A DNA stretch of 64,000 bases from Syngnathus acus (GCF_901709675.1 NC_051094.1:14766501-14830500); one strand, 5' to 3'; shown: positions 24,824 to 33,782, counted from the stretch's first letter. Notes: generated by a model from the sequence alone, not told the origin. Numbers and translations: made by a program.

Positions 24824-24906
24824 CGCTTTTCTCAAAGTTTTGTTTATTTTATTTTTTTTAATAGGGTAAGGCCGGTTCTTCATTGAAACTGCCAACAAGT
24901 GGAAGA

Positions 24907-24979
24907 CGCCCAATGTGGGGCTCGAACCCACGACCCTGAGATAAAGAGTCTCATGCTGTACCGACTGAGCTAACCGGGC
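24907..24979 (-). tRNA. trnak-cuu: tRNA-Lys (CTT), degenerate
   Basis: Position 37 is T instead of A and the D stem has a C mismatch; only T3 follows. Duplicated at 25532, offset 625. Confidence 0.5.
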
Positions 24980-25061
24980 TGCTTTTCTCAAAGTTTTGTT
25001 TATTTTTTTTTTAATAGGGTAAGGCCGTTTCTTAATTAAAACCTTGCCAACAAGTGGCAGA

Positions 25062-25134
25062 CGCCCAATGTGGGGATCGAACCCACGACCCTGAGATTAA
25101 AAGTCTCATGCTCTACCGACTGAGCTAACCGGGC
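25062..25134 (-). tRNA. trnak-uuu: tRNA-Lys (TTT)
   Basis: Consensus body with anticodon TTT. Twin at 25687. Confidence 0.9.
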
Positions 25135-25217
25135 TCTTGCAGCCAAATATTTGTTGACATTTTTGTTTAATAAGGTATGGGCGGTTCAACATTAAAACAT
25201 CCAAAACAAGTGCCAGA

Positions 25218-25290
25218 CGCCCAATGTGGGGATCGAACCCACGACCCTGAGATTAAGAGTCTCATGCTCTACCGACTGAGCTAACCGGGC
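25218..25290 (-). tRNA. trnak-cuu: tRNA-Lys (CTT)
   Basis: Consensus, T-loop TTCGATC. Twin at 25843. Confidence 0.92.
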
Positions 25291-25373
25291 TGCTTTTCTC
25301 AAAGTTTTGTTTATTTATTTTTTTAATAGGGTAAGGCCGATTCTTAATTAAAACCTTGCCAACAAGTGGCAGA

Positions 25374-25446
25374 CGCCCAATGTGGGGCTCGAACCCACGA
25401 CCCTGAGATTAAGAGTCTCATGCTCTACCGACTGAGCTAACCGGGC
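25374..25446 (-). tRNA. trnak-cuu: tRNA-Lys (CTT)
   Basis: Consensus, T-loop TTCGAGC. Confidence 0.92.
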
Positions 25447-25531
25447 CGCTTTTCTCAAAGTTTTGTTTATTTTATTTTTTTTAATAGGGTAAGGCCGGTT
25501 CTTCATTGAAACCTTGCCAACAAGTGGAAGA

Positions 25532-25604
25532 CGCCCAATGTGGGGCTCGAACCCACGACCCTGAGATAAAGAGTCTCATGCTGTACCGACTGAGCTAACC
25601 GGGC
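25532..25604 (-). tRNA. trnak-cuu: tRNA-Lys (CTT), degenerate
   Basis: Shares T37 and the D-stem mismatch with 24907. Confidence 0.5.
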
Positions 25605-25686
25605 TGCTTTTCTCAAAGTTTTGTTTATTTTTTTTTTAATAGGGTAAGGCCGTTTCTTAATTAAAACCTTGCCAACAAGTGGCAGA

Positions 25687-25759
25687 CGCCCAATGTGGGG
25701 ATCGAACCCACGACCCTGAGATTAAAAGTCTCATGCTCTACCGACTGAGCTAACCGGGC
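25687..25759 (-). tRNA. trnak-uuu: tRNA-Lys (TTT)
   Basis: Identical tRNA body to 25062. Confidence 0.9.
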
Positions 25760-25842
25760 TCTTGCAGCCAAATATTTGTTGACATTTTTGTTTAATAAGG
25801 TATGGGCGGTTCAACATTAAAACATCCAAAACAAGTGGCAGA

Positions 25843-25915
25843 CGCCCAATGTGGGGATCGAACCCACGACCCTGAGATTAAGAGTCTCATGCTCTACCGA
25901 CTGAGCTAACCGGGC
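25843..25915 (-). tRNA. trnak-cuu: tRNA-Lys (CTT)
   Basis: Identical tRNA body to 25218. Confidence 0.92.
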
Positions 25916-25998
25916 TGCTTTTCTCAAAGTTTTGTTTATTTATTTTTTTAATAGGGTAAGGCCGATTCTTAATTAAAACCTTGCCAACAAGTGGCAGA

Positions 25999-26071
25999 CG
26001 CACAATGTGGGGATCGAACCCACGACCCTGAGATTAAAAGTCTCATGCTCTACCGACTGCGCTAACCGGGC
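25999..26071 (-). tRNA. trnak-uuu: tRNA-Lys (TTT), degenerate
   Basis: One acceptor-stem and one D-stem mismatch (GCGC for GCTC). Confidence 0.55.
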
Positions 26072-26153
26072 TGCTTTTCTCAGAGTTTTGTTTAATTTTT
26101 TTTTAATAGGGTAAGGCCGATTCTTAATTAAAATCTTGCCAACAAGTGGCAGA

Positions 26154-26226
26154 CGCCCAATGTGGGGATCGAACCCACGACCCTGAGATTAAAGGTCTCA
26201 TGATCTACCTACTGAGCTAACCGGTC
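26154..26226 (-). tRNA. trnak-uuu: tRNA-Lys (TTT), C33 variant
   Basis: The invariant T33 is C; a further D-stem and an acceptor change suggest an inactive copy. Confidence 0.45.
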
Positions 26227-26309
26227 TCCTTCATCAGAAACTTTGTTTAAATTTTTGTTTAATAAGGTTTGGGCGGTTCAACATTGAAACCTGACCAATA
26301 AATGGCAGA

Positions 26310-26382
26310 CGCCCAATGTGGGGCTCGAACCGACGACCCTGAGATTTAAAGTCTCATGCTCTACCTACTGAGCTAACCGGGC
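26310..26382 (-). tRNA. tRNA-like copy with anticodon TTA
   Basis: Loop is C-T-TTA-A-A, so the anticodon would read UAA stop codons. One T-stem mismatch (GTCGG) and only T3 downstream argue for decay rather than function. Confidence 0.55.
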
Positions 26383-26464
26383 TCCTTCATCCATAGATTT
26401 TTTTAAATTTTTGTTTAATAGGTATGGGCGGTTCAACATTAAAACCTGACCAACAAGTGGCAGA

Positions 26465-26536
26465 CGCCCAATGTGGGGCTCGACCCACGACCCTGAGATT
26501 AAGAGTCTCATGCTCTGCCGACTGAGCTAACCGGGC
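26465..26536 (-). tRNA. trnak-cuu: tRNA-Lys (CTT), 72 nt
   Basis: One base is deleted in the T-loop, damaging the B box. Confidence 0.5.
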
Positions 26537-26619
26537 TGCTTTTCTCAAAGTTTTGTTTATTTCTTTTTTTAATAGGGTAAGGCCGATTCTTCATCAAAAC
26601 CTTGCCAACAAGTAGCAGA

Positions 26620-26692
26620 CGCCCAATGTGGGGATCGAACCCACGACCTTGAGATTAAGAGTCTCATGCTCTACCGAATGAGCTAACCGGGC
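26620..26692 (-). tRNA. trnak-cuu: tRNA-Lys (CTT)
   Basis: D-loop ATTCGG instead of AGTCGG and one variable-loop change. Confidence 0.7.
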
Positions 26693-26775
26693 CGCTTTTT
26701 TCAGTGTTTTGTTTATTTATTTTTTAATAGGGTAAGGCCGATTCTTCATTAAAAACCTGACCAACAAGTGGCAGA

Positions 26776-26848
26776 CGCCCAATGTGGGGATCGAACCCAC
26801 GACCCTGAGATTAAGAGTCTCATGCTCTACCAACTGAGCTAACCGGGC
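26776..26848 (-). tRNA. trnak-cuu: tRNA-Lys (CTT)
   Basis: D-loop AGTTGG, otherwise consensus; T5 run downstream. Confidence 0.9.
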
Positions 26849-26932
26849 TGCTTTTCTCAATGTTTTGTTTATTTCTTTTTTTAATAGGGTAAAGCCGATT
26901 CTTCATTAAAACCGTGACCAACAAGTAGCAGA

Positions 26933-27005
26933 CGCCCAATGTGGGGATCGAACCCACGACCCTGAGATTAAAAGTCTCATGCTCTGCCGACTGAGCTAAT
27001 CGGGC
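26933..27005 (-). tRNA. trnak-uuu: tRNA-Lys (TTT)
   Basis: D-loop CGGCAG and A6 in the acceptor, the latter restoring a Watson-Crick pair. Confidence 0.85.
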
Positions 27006-27088
27006 TGCTTTTCTCAAAGTTTTGTTTATTTCTTTTTTTAATAGGGTAAGGCCGATTCTTCATTAAAACCTTGCCAACAAGTGGCAGA

Positions 27089-27161
27089 CGCCCAATGTGG
27101 GGATCGAACCCACGACCCTGAGATTAAGAGTCTCATGCTCTACCGACTGAGCTAACCGGGC
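27089..27161 (-). tRNA. trnak-cuu: tRNA-Lys (CTT)
   Basis: Consensus. Twin at 29426, offset 2337. Confidence 0.93.
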
Positions 27162-27245
27162 TGCTTTTCTCAGTGTTTTGTTTATTTATTTTTTAATAGG
27201 GTAAGGCCGATTCTTCATTTAAAAACCTGACCAACAAGTGGCATA

Positions 27246-27318
27246 CGCCCAATGTGGGGCTCGAACCCACGACCCTGAGATTAAGAGTCTCATGCTCTAC
27301 CGACTGAGCTAACCGGGC
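27246..27318 (-). tRNA. trnak-cuu: tRNA-Lys (CTT)
   Basis: Consensus, T-loop TTCGAGC, 3' flank 'gcata'. Twin at 29583. Confidence 0.93.
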
Positions 27319-27401
27319 TGCTTTTCACAACGTTTTGTTTATTTCTTTTTTTAATAGGGTAAGGCCGATTCTTCATTAAAACCTTGCTAACAAGTGGCAG
27401 A

Positions 27402-27474
27402 CGCCCAATGTGGGGATCGAACCCACGACCCTGAGATTAAGAGTCTCATGCTCTACCGACTGAGCTAACCGGGC
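27402..27474 (-). tRNA. trnak-cuu: tRNA-Lys (CTT)
   Basis: Consensus, T-loop TTCGATC. Confidence 0.93.
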
Positions 27475-27558
27475 TGCTTTTCTCAGTGTTTTGTTTATTT
27501 ATTTTTTAATAGGGTAAGGCCGATTCTTCATTTTAAAACCTGACCAACAAGTGGCAGA

Positions 27559-27631
27559 CGCCGAATGTTGGGCTCGAACCCACGACCCTGAGATTAAGAG
27601 TCTCATGCTCTACCGACTGAGCTAACCGGGC
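27559..27631 (-). tRNA. trnak-cuu: tRNA-Lys (CTT), weakened stems
   Basis: One acceptor and one T-stem mismatch on the 3' side. Confidence 0.6.
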
Positions 27632-27714
27632 TGCTTTTCACAAAGTTTTGTTTATTTCTTTTTTTAATAGGGTAAGGCCGATTCTTCATTAAAACCTTGC
27701 CAACAAGTGGCAGA

Positions 27715-27787
27715 CGCCCAATGTGGGGATCGAACCCACGACCCTGAGATTAAGAGTCGCATGCTCTACCGACTGAGCTAACCGGGC
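27715..27787 (-). tRNA. trnak-cuu: tRNA-Lys (CTT), anticodon-stem variant
   Basis: Anticodon stem TGCGA gives a C-T mismatch mid-stem. First of a six-unit block repeated at +2182. Confidence 0.7.
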
Positions 27788-27869
27788 TGCTTTTCTCAAA
27801 GTTTTGTTTATTTATTTTTTAATATGGTAAGGCCGATTCTTCATTAAAACCTTGCCAACAAGTAGCAGA

Positions 27870-27942
27870 CGCCCAATGTGGGGATCGAACCCACGACCCT
27901 GAGATTAAAAGTCTCATGCTCTACCGACTGAGCTAACCGGGC
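27870..27942 (-). tRNA. trnak-uuu: tRNA-Lys (TTT)
   Basis: Consensus TTT body; counterpart at 30052. Confidence 0.92.
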
Positions 27943-28024
27943 TCCTTCATCTGAAAATTTGTTTAGTTTTTGTTTAATAAGGTATGGGCGGTTCAACATT
28001 AAAACATGCCCAACAAGTGGCAGA

Positions 28025-28097
28025 CGCCCAATGTGGGGCTCGAACCCACGACCCTGAGATTAAGAGTCTCATGCTCTACCGACTGAACTAACCGGGA
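28025..28097 (-). tRNA. trnak-cuu: tRNA-Lys (CTT)
   Basis: D-stem GTTC keeps pairing by G-T; the first base is T, unpaired with C72. Confidence 0.7.
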
Positions 28098-28179
28098 TGC
28101 TTTTCTCAAAGTTTTGTTTATTTATTTTTTAATAGGGTAAAGCCGATTCTTCATTAAAACCTTAACAACAAGTAGCAGA

Positions 28180-28252
28180 CGCCCAATGTGGGGATCGAAC
28201 CCACGACCCTGAGATTAAAAGTCTCATGCTCTACCGACTGAGCTAACCGGGC
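28180..28252 (-). tRNA. trnak-uuu: tRNA-Lys (TTT)
   Basis: Consensus TTT body; counterpart at 30362. Confidence 0.92.
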
Positions 28253-28336
28253 TGCTTTTCTCAGTGTTTTGTTTATTTATTTTTTAATAGGGTAAGGCCG
28301 ATTCTTCATTTAAAAACCTGACCAACAAGTAGCAGA

Positions 28337-28409
28337 CGCCCAATGTGGGGATCGAACCCACGACCCTGAGATTAAAAGTCTCATGCTCTACCGACTGAGC
28401 TAACCGGGC
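28337..28409 (-). tRNA. trnak-uuu: tRNA-Lys (TTT)
   Basis: Consensus TTT body; counterpart at 30519. Confidence 0.92.
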
Positions 28410-28492
28410 TGCTTTTCTCAGTGTTTAGTTTATTTATTTTTTAATAGGGTAAGGCCGATTCTTCATTAAAAACCTGACCAACAAGTAGCCGA

Positions 28493-28565
28493 CGCCCAAT
28501 GTGGGGATCAAACTCACGACCCTGAGATTAAAAGTCTCATGCTCTACCGACTGAGCTAACCGGGC
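28493..28565 (-). tRNA. trnak-uuu: tRNA-Lys (TTT), B-box mutant
   Basis: T-arm reads GTGAG-TTTGATC: C56 is T and one stem pair is lost. Likely untranscribed. Same lesion at 30675 and 34248. Confidence 0.45.
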
Positions 28566-28647
28566 TGCTTTTCTCAGAGTTTTGTTTATTTATTTTTTAA
28601 TAGGGTAAAGCCGATTCTTCATTAAAAACTTGCCAACAAGTGGCAGA

Positions 28648-28720
28648 CGCCCAATGTGGGGCTCGAACCCACGACCCTGAGATTAAGAGTCTCATGCTCT
28701 ACCAACTGAGCTAACCGGGC
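28648..28720 (-). tRNA. trnak-cuu: tRNA-Lys (CTT)
   Basis: D-loop AGTTGG, T-loop TTCGAGC; T5 run follows. Confidence 0.9.
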
Positions 28721-28802
28721 TGCTTTTCACAAAGTTTTGTTTATTTATTTTTTAATATGGTAAGGCCGATTCTTCATTAAAACCTTGCCAACAAGTAGCA
28801 GA

Positions 28803-28875
28803 CGCCCAATGTGGGGATCGAACCCACGACCCTGAGATTAAAAGTCTCATGCTCTACCGACTGAGCTAACCGGGC
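28803..28875 (-). tRNA. trnak-uuu: tRNA-Lys (TTT)
   Basis: Consensus TTT body. Confidence 0.92.
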
Positions 28876-28957
28876 TCCTTCATCTGAAAATTTGTTTAGT
28901 TTTTGTTTAATAAGGTATGGGCGGTTCAACATCAAAACATGCCCAACAAGTGGCAGA

Positions 28958-29030
28958 CGCCCAATGTGGGGCTCGAACCCACGACCCTGAGATTAAGAGT
29001 CTCATGCTCTACCGACTGAACTAACTGGGC
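28958..29030 (-). tRNA. trnak-cuu: tRNA-Lys (CTT)
   Basis: A5 in the acceptor makes a normal A-T pair; D-stem GTTC. Confidence 0.88.
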
Positions 29031-29113
29031 TGCTTTTCTCAAAGTTTTGTTTATTTATTTTTTAATAGGGTAAGGCCGAGTCTTCATTAAAAAACCGACC
29101 AACAAGTGGCAGA

Positions 29114-29186
29114 CGCCCAATGTGGGGCTCGAACCCACGACCCTGAGATTAAGAGTCTCATGCACTACCGACTGAGCTAACCGGGC
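29114..29186 (-). tRNA. trnak-cuu: tRNA-Lys (CTT), D-stem variant
   Basis: D-stem GTGC leaves a T-T mismatch. Counterpart at 30831, offset 1717. Confidence 0.7.
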
Positions 29187-29269
29187 TGCTTTTCACAAAG
29201 TTTTGTTTATTTCTTTTTTTAATAGGGTAAGGCCGATTCTTCATTAAAACCTTGCCAACAAGTGGCAGA

Positions 29270-29342
29270 CGCCCAATGTGGGGATCGAACCCACGACCCT
29301 GAGATTAAGAGTCGCATGCTCTACCGACTGAGCTAACCGGGC
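29270..29342 (-). tRNA. trnak-cuu: tRNA-Lys (CTT), anticodon-stem variant
   Basis: TGCGA anticodon stem as at 27715; counterpart at 30987. Confidence 0.7.
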
Positions 29343-29425
29343 TGCTTTTCTCAAAGTTTTGTTTATTTCTTTTTTTAATAGGGTAAGGCCGATTCTTCAT
29401 TAAAACCTTGCCAACAAGTGGCAGA

Positions 29426-29498
29426 CGCCCAATGTGGGGATCGAACCCACGACCCTGAGATTAAGAGTCTCATGCTCTACCGACTGAGCTAACCGGGC
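29426..29498 (-). tRNA. trnak-cuu: tRNA-Lys (CTT)
   Basis: Consensus; copy of 27089. Confidence 0.93.
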
Positions 29499-29582
29499 TG
29501 CTTTTCTCAGTGTTTTGTTTATTTATTTTTTAATAGGGTAAGGCCGATTCTTCATTTAAAAACCTGACCAACAAGTGGCATA

Positions 29583-29655
29583 CGCCCAATGTGGGGCTCG
29601 AACCCACGACCCTGAGATTAAGAGTCTCATGCTCTACCGACTGAGCTAACCGGGC
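29583..29655 (-). tRNA. trnak-cuu: tRNA-Lys (CTT)
   Basis: Copy of 27246, including the 'gcata' flank. Confidence 0.93.
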
Positions 29656-29740
29656 TGCTTTTCACAACGTTTTGTTTATTTCTTTTTTTAATAGGGTAAG
29701 GCCGATTCTTCATTTTAAAACCTGACCAACAAGTGGCAGA

Positions 29741-29813
29741 CGCCCAATGTGGGGCTCGAACCCACGACCCTGAGATTAAGAGTCTCATGCTCTACCGACT
29801 GAGCTAACCGGGC
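29741..29813 (-). tRNA. trnak-cuu: tRNA-Lys (CTT)
   Basis: Consensus, T-loop TTCGAGC. Confidence 0.93.
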
Positions 29814-29896
29814 TGCTTTTCACAAAGTTTTGTTTATTTCTTTTTTTAATAGGGTAAGGCCGATTCTTCATTAAAACCTTGCCAACAAGTGGCAGA

Positions 29897-29969
29897 CGCC
29901 CAATGTGGGGATCGAACCCACGACCCTGAGATTAAGAGTCGCATGCTCTACCGACTGAGCTAACCGGGC
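29897..29969 (-). tRNA. trnak-cuu: tRNA-Lys (CTT), anticodon-stem variant
   Basis: TGCGA stem; counterpart of 27715. Confidence 0.7.
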
Positions 29970-30051
29970 TGCTTTTCTCAAAGTTTTGTTTATTTATTTT
30001 TTAATATGGTAAGGCCGATTCTTCATTAAAACCTTGCCAACAAGTAGCAGA

Positions 30052-30124
30052 CGCCCAATGTGGGGATCGAACCCACGACCCTGAGATTAAAAGTCTCATG
30101 CTCTACCGACTGAGCTAACCGAGC
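30052..30124 (-). tRNA. trnak-uuu: tRNA-Lys (TTT)
   Basis: T3 in the acceptor gives a T-G wobble; otherwise consensus. Confidence 0.87.
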
Positions 30125-30206
30125 TCCTTCATCTGAAAATTTGTTTAGTTTTTGTTTAATAAGGTATGGGCGGTTCAACATTAAAACATGCCCAACAAGT
30201 GGCAGA

Positions 30207-30279
30207 CGCCCAATGTGGGGCTCGAACCCACGACCCTGAGATTAAGAGTCTCATGCTCTACCGACTGAACTAACCGGGC
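30207..30279 (-). tRNA. trnak-cuu: tRNA-Lys (CTT)
   Basis: D-stem GTTC as at 28025 but with the normal G1. Confidence 0.9.
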
Positions 30280-30361
30280 TGCTTTTCTCAAAGTTTTGTT
30301 TATTTATTTTTTAATAGGGTAAAGCCGATTCTTCATTAAAACCTTAACAACAAGTAGCAGA

Positions 30362-30434
30362 CGCCCAATGTGGGGATCGAACCCACGACCCTGAGATTAA
30401 AAGTCTCATGCTCTACCGACTGAGCTAACCGGGC
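30362..30434 (-). tRNA. trnak-uuu: tRNA-Lys (TTT)
   Basis: Consensus TTT body. Confidence 0.92.
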
Positions 30435-30518
30435 TGCTTTTCTCAGTGTTTTGTTTATTTATTTTTTAATAGGGTAAGGCCGATTCTTCATTTAAAAACC
30501 TGACCAACAAGTAGCAGA

Positions 30519-30591
30519 CGCCCAATGTGGGGATCGAACCCACGACCCTGAGATTAAAAGTCTCATGCTCTACCGACTGAGCTAACCGGGC
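30519..30591 (-). tRNA. trnak-uuu: tRNA-Lys (TTT)
   Basis: Consensus TTT body. Confidence 0.92.
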
Positions 30592-30674
30592 TGCTTTTCT
30601 CAGTGTTTAGTTTATTTATTTTTTAATAGGGTAGGGCCGATTCTTCATTAAAAACATGACCAACAAGTAGCCGA

Positions 30675-30747
30675 CGCCCAATGTGGGGATCAAACTCACG
30701 ACCCTGAGATTAAAAGTCTCATGCTCTACCGACTGAGCTAACCGGGC
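30675..30747 (-). tRNA. trnak-uuu: tRNA-Lys (TTT), B-box mutant
   Basis: C56T and T-stem lesion shared with 28493. Confidence 0.45.
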
Positions 30748-30830
30748 TGCTTTTCTCAAAGTTTTGTTTATTTATTTTTTAATAGGGTAAGGCCGATTCT
30801 TCATTAAAAAACCGACCAACAAGTGGCAGA

Positions 30831-30903
30831 CGCCCAATGTGGGGCTCGAACCCACGACCCTGAGATTAAGAGTCTCATGCACTACCGACTGAGCTAACCG
30901 GGC
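30831..30903 (-). tRNA. trnak-cuu: tRNA-Lys (CTT), D-stem variant
   Basis: GTGC D-stem as at 29114. Confidence 0.7.
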
Positions 30904-30986
30904 TGCTTTTCACAAAGTTTTGTTTATTTCTTTTTTTAATAGGGTAAGGCCGATTCTTCATTAAAACCTTGCCAACAAGTGGCAGA

Positions 30987-31059
30987 CGCCCAATGTGGGG
31001 ATCGAACCCACGACCCTGAGATTAAGAGTCGCATGCTCTACCGACTGAGCTAACCGGGC
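30987..31059 (-). tRNA. trnak-cuu: tRNA-Lys (CTT), anticodon-stem variant
   Basis: TGCGA stem, fourth occurrence. Confidence 0.7.
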
Positions 31060-31138
31060 TGCTTTTCTCAAAGTTTTGCTTATTTATTTTTTAATAGGGT
31101 AAAGCCAATTCATTGGTACCTTGCCAACAAGTAGCAGA

Positions 31139-31211
31139 CGCCCAATGTGGGGATCGAACCCACGACCCTGAGATTAAAAGTCTCATGCTCTACCGACTGA
31201 GCTAACCGGGC
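31139..31211 (-). tRNA. trnak-uuu: tRNA-Lys (TTT), no nearby T-run
   Basis: Consensus body, but the 3' flank reads 'ggtaccaatgaattggc' with no T4. Confidence 0.8.
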
Positions 31212-31293
31212 TGCTTTTCTCAGAGTTTTGTTTATTTATTTTTTAATAGGGTAAAGCCGATTCTTCATTAAAAACTTGCCAACAAGTGGCAGA

Positions 31294-31366
31294 CGCCCAA
31301 TGTGGGGCTCGAACCCACGACCCTGAGATTAAGAGTCTCATGCTCTACCGACTGAGCTAACCGGGC
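31294..31366 (-). tRNA. trnak-cuu: tRNA-Lys (CTT)
   Basis: Consensus, T-loop TTCGAGC. Confidence 0.93.
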
Positions 31367-31448
31367 TGCTTTTCTCAAAGTTTTGTTTATTTATTTTTTA
31401 ATATGGTAAGGCCGATTCTTCATTAAAACCTTGCCAACAAGTAGCAGA

Positions 31449-31521
31449 CGCCCAATGTGGGGATCGAACCCACGACCCTGAGATTAAAAGTCTCATGCGC
31501 TACCGACTGAGCTAACCGGGC
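31449..31521 (-). tRNA. trnak-uuu: tRNA-Lys (TTT), D-stem variant
   Basis: D-stem 3' side GCGC leaves a T-C mismatch. Confidence 0.7.
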
Positions 31522-31603
31522 TCCTTCATCTGAAAATTTGTTTAGTTTTTGTTTAATAAGGTATGGGCGGTTCAACATTAAAACATGCCCAACAAGTGGC
31601 AGA

Positions 31604-31676
31604 CGCCCAATGTGGGGATCGAACCCACGACCCTGAGATTAAGAGTCTCATGCTCTACCGACTGAGCTAACCGGGC
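31604..31676 (-). tRNA. trnak-cuu: tRNA-Lys (CTT)
   Basis: Consensus, T-loop TTCGATC. Confidence 0.93.
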
Positions 31677-31760
31677 TGCTTTTCTCAAAGTTTTGTTTAT
31701 TTCTTTTTTTAATAGGGTAAAGCCGATTCTTCATTAAAACCGTGACCAACAAGTAGCAGA

Positions 31761-31833
31761 CGCCCAATGTGGGGATCGAACCCACGACCCTGAGATTAAA
31801 AGTCTCATGCTCTGCCGACTGAGCTAACCGGGC
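31761..31833 (-). tRNA. trnak-uuu: tRNA-Lys (TTT)
   Basis: D-loop CGGCAG as at 26933. Confidence 0.87.
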
Positions 31834-31915
31834 TGCTTTTCTCAGCGTTTTGTTAATTTATTTTTTAATATGGTAAGGCCGATTCTTCATTAAAACCTTG
31901 CCAACAAGTAGCAGA

Positions 31916-31988
31916 CGCCCAATGTGGGGATCGAACCCACGACCCTGAGATTAAAAGTCTCATGCTCTACCGACTGAGCTAACCGGGC
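31916..31988 (-). tRNA. trnak-uuu: tRNA-Lys (TTT)
   Basis: Consensus TTT body. Confidence 0.92.
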
Positions 31989-32070
31989 TCCTTCATCTGA
32001 AAATTTGTTTAATTTTTGTTTAATAAGGTATGGGCGGTTCAACATTAAAACATGCCCAACAAGTGGCAGA

Positions 32071-32143
32071 CGCCCAATGTGGGGCTCGAACCCACGACCC
32101 TGAGATTAAGAGTCTCATGCTCTACCGACTGAACTAACTGGGC
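32071..32143 (-). tRNA. trnak-cuu: tRNA-Lys (CTT)
   Basis: A5 and GTTC D-stem, as at 28958. Confidence 0.88.
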
Positions 32144-32225
32144 TGCTTTTCTCAAAGTTTTGTTTATTTATTTTTTAATAGGGTAAAGCCGATTCTTCAT
32201 TAAAACATTGCCAACAAGTAGCAGA

Positions 32226-32298
32226 CGCCCAATGTGGGGATCGAACCCACGACCCTGAGATTAAAAGTCTCATGCGCTACCGACTGAGCTAACCGGGC
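32226..32298 (-). tRNA. trnak-uuu: tRNA-Lys (TTT), D-stem variant
   Basis: GCGC D-stem as at 31449. Confidence 0.7.
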
Positions 32299-32381
32299 TG
32301 CTTTTCTCAGTGTTTTGTTTATTTATTTTTTAATAGGGTAAGGCCGATTCTTCATTAAATAACCGACCAACAAGTGGCAGA

Positions 32382-32454
32382 CGCCCAATGTGGGGCTCGA
32401 ACCCACGACCCTGAGATGAAGAGTCTCATGCTCTACCGACTGAGCTAACCGGGC
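32382..32454 (-). tRNA. trnak-cuu: tRNA-Lys (CTT), C37 variant
   Basis: Position 37, the purine next to the anticodon, is C; only T3 follows. Confidence 0.65.
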
Positions 32455-32536
32455 TGCTTTTCTCAAAGTTTTGTTTATTTATTTTTTAATATGGTAAGGC
32501 CGATTCTTCATTAAAACCTTGCCAACAAGTAGCAGA

Positions 32537-32609
32537 CGCCCAATGTGGGGATCGAACCCACGACCCTGAGATTAAAAGTCTCATGCTCTACCGACTGAGC
32601 TAACCGGGC
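32537..32609 (-). tRNA. trnak-uuu: tRNA-Lys (TTT)
   Basis: Consensus; counterpart at 34558, offset 2021. Confidence 0.92.
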
Positions 32610-32691
32610 TCCTTCACCTGAAAATTTGTTTAGCTTTTGTTTAATAAGGTATGGGCGGTTCAACATTAAAACATGCCCAACAAGTGGCAGA

Positions 32692-32764
32692 CGCCCAATG
32701 TGGGGCTCGAACCCACGACCCTGAGATTAAGAGTCTCATGCTCTACCGACTGAACTAACCGGGC
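32692..32764 (-). tRNA. trnak-cuu: tRNA-Lys (CTT)
   Basis: GTTC D-stem; counterpart at 34713. Confidence 0.9.
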
Positions 32765-32846
32765 TGCTTTTCTCAAAGTTTTGTTTATTTATTTTTTAAT
32801 AGGGTAAAGCCGATTCTTCATTAAAACCTTAACAACAAGTAGCAGA

Positions 32847-32919
32847 CGCCCAATGTGGGGATCGAACCCACGACCCTGAGATTAAACGTCTCATGCGCTA
32901 CCGACTGAGCTAACCGGGC
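32847..32919 (-). tRNA. trnak-uuu: tRNA-Lys (TTT), G33 variant
   Basis: Invariant T33 is G and the D-stem has GCGC; probably inactive. Confidence 0.45.
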
Positions 32920-33002
32920 TGCTTTTCTCAGTGTTTTGTTTATTTATTTTTTAATAGGGTAAGGCCGATTCTTCATTAAAAAACCGACCAACAAGTGGCA
33001 GA

Positions 33003-33075
33003 CGCCCAATGTGGGGCTCGAACCCACGACCCTGAGATTAAGAGTCTCATGCTCTACCGACTGAGCTAATCGGGC
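33003..33075 (-). tRNA. trnak-cuu: tRNA-Lys (CTT)
   Basis: A6 in the acceptor restores an A-T pair. Confidence 0.9.
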
Positions 33076-33156
33076 TGCTTTTCTCAAAGTTTTGTTTATT
33101 TCTTTTTTTAATAGGGTAAGGCCGATTCTTTATAAACCTTGCCAACAAGTGGCAGA

Positions 33157-33229
33157 CGCCCAATGTGGGGATCGAACCCACGACCCTGAGATTAAGAGTC
33201 TCATGCTCTACCGACTGAGCTAACCGGGC
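33157..33229 (-). tRNA. trnak-cuu: tRNA-Lys (CTT)
   Basis: Consensus body; spacer shortened and only T3 follows. Confidence 0.85.
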
Positions 33230-33313
33230 TGCTTTTCTCAGTGTTTTGTTTATTTATTTTTTAATAGGGTAAGGCCGATTCTTCATTTAAAAACCTGACC
33301 AACAAGTGGCAGA

Positions 33314-33386
33314 CGCCCAATGTGGGGCTCGAACCCACGACCCTGAGATTAAGAGTCTCATGCTCTACCGACTGAGCTAACCGGGC
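33314..33386 (-). tRNA. trnak-cuu: tRNA-Lys (CTT)
   Basis: Consensus, TTCGAGC, T5 run. Confidence 0.93.
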
Positions 33387-33469
33387 TGCTTTTCACAAAG
33401 TTTTGTTTATTTCTTTTTTTAATAGGGTAAGGCCGATTCTTCATTAAAACCTTGCTAACAAGTGGCAGA

Positions 33470-33542
33470 CGCCCAATGTGGGGATCGAACCCACGACCCT
33501 GAGATTAAGAGTCTCATGCTCTACCGACTGAGCTAACCGGGC
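33470..33542 (-). tRNA. trnak-cuu: tRNA-Lys (CTT)
   Basis: Consensus, TTCGATC. Confidence 0.93.
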
Positions 33543-33626
33543 TGCTTTTCTCAGTGTTTTGTTTATTTATTTTTTAATAGGGTAAGGCCGATTCTTCATT
33601 TAAAAACCTGACCAACAAGTGGCAGA

Positions 33627-33699
33627 CGCCCAATGTGGGGCTCGAACCCACGACCCTGAGATTAAGAGTCTCATGCTCTACCGACTGAGCTAACCGGGC
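33627..33699 (-). tRNA. trnak-cuu: tRNA-Lys (CTT)
   Basis: Consensus, TTCGAGC; 313 bp after its likeness at 33314. Confidence 0.93.
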
Positions 33700-33782
33700 T
33701 GCTTTTCACAAAGTTTTGTTTATTTCTTTTGTTAATAGGGTAAGGCCGATTCTTCATTAAAACCTTGCTAACAAGTGGCAGA

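Noticed and set aside
26310-26382. A functional ochre-suppressor tRNA
   Set aside because: T-stem mismatch, no T4 run and a single occurrence; reported only as a curiosity.
24725-27017. Open frames of 60-90 codons on the - strand in the tRNA array (ARLAQSVEHETLNLRVVG-like)
   Set aside because: They are read-throughs of tRNA sequence, repeat with each unit and have no independent support.
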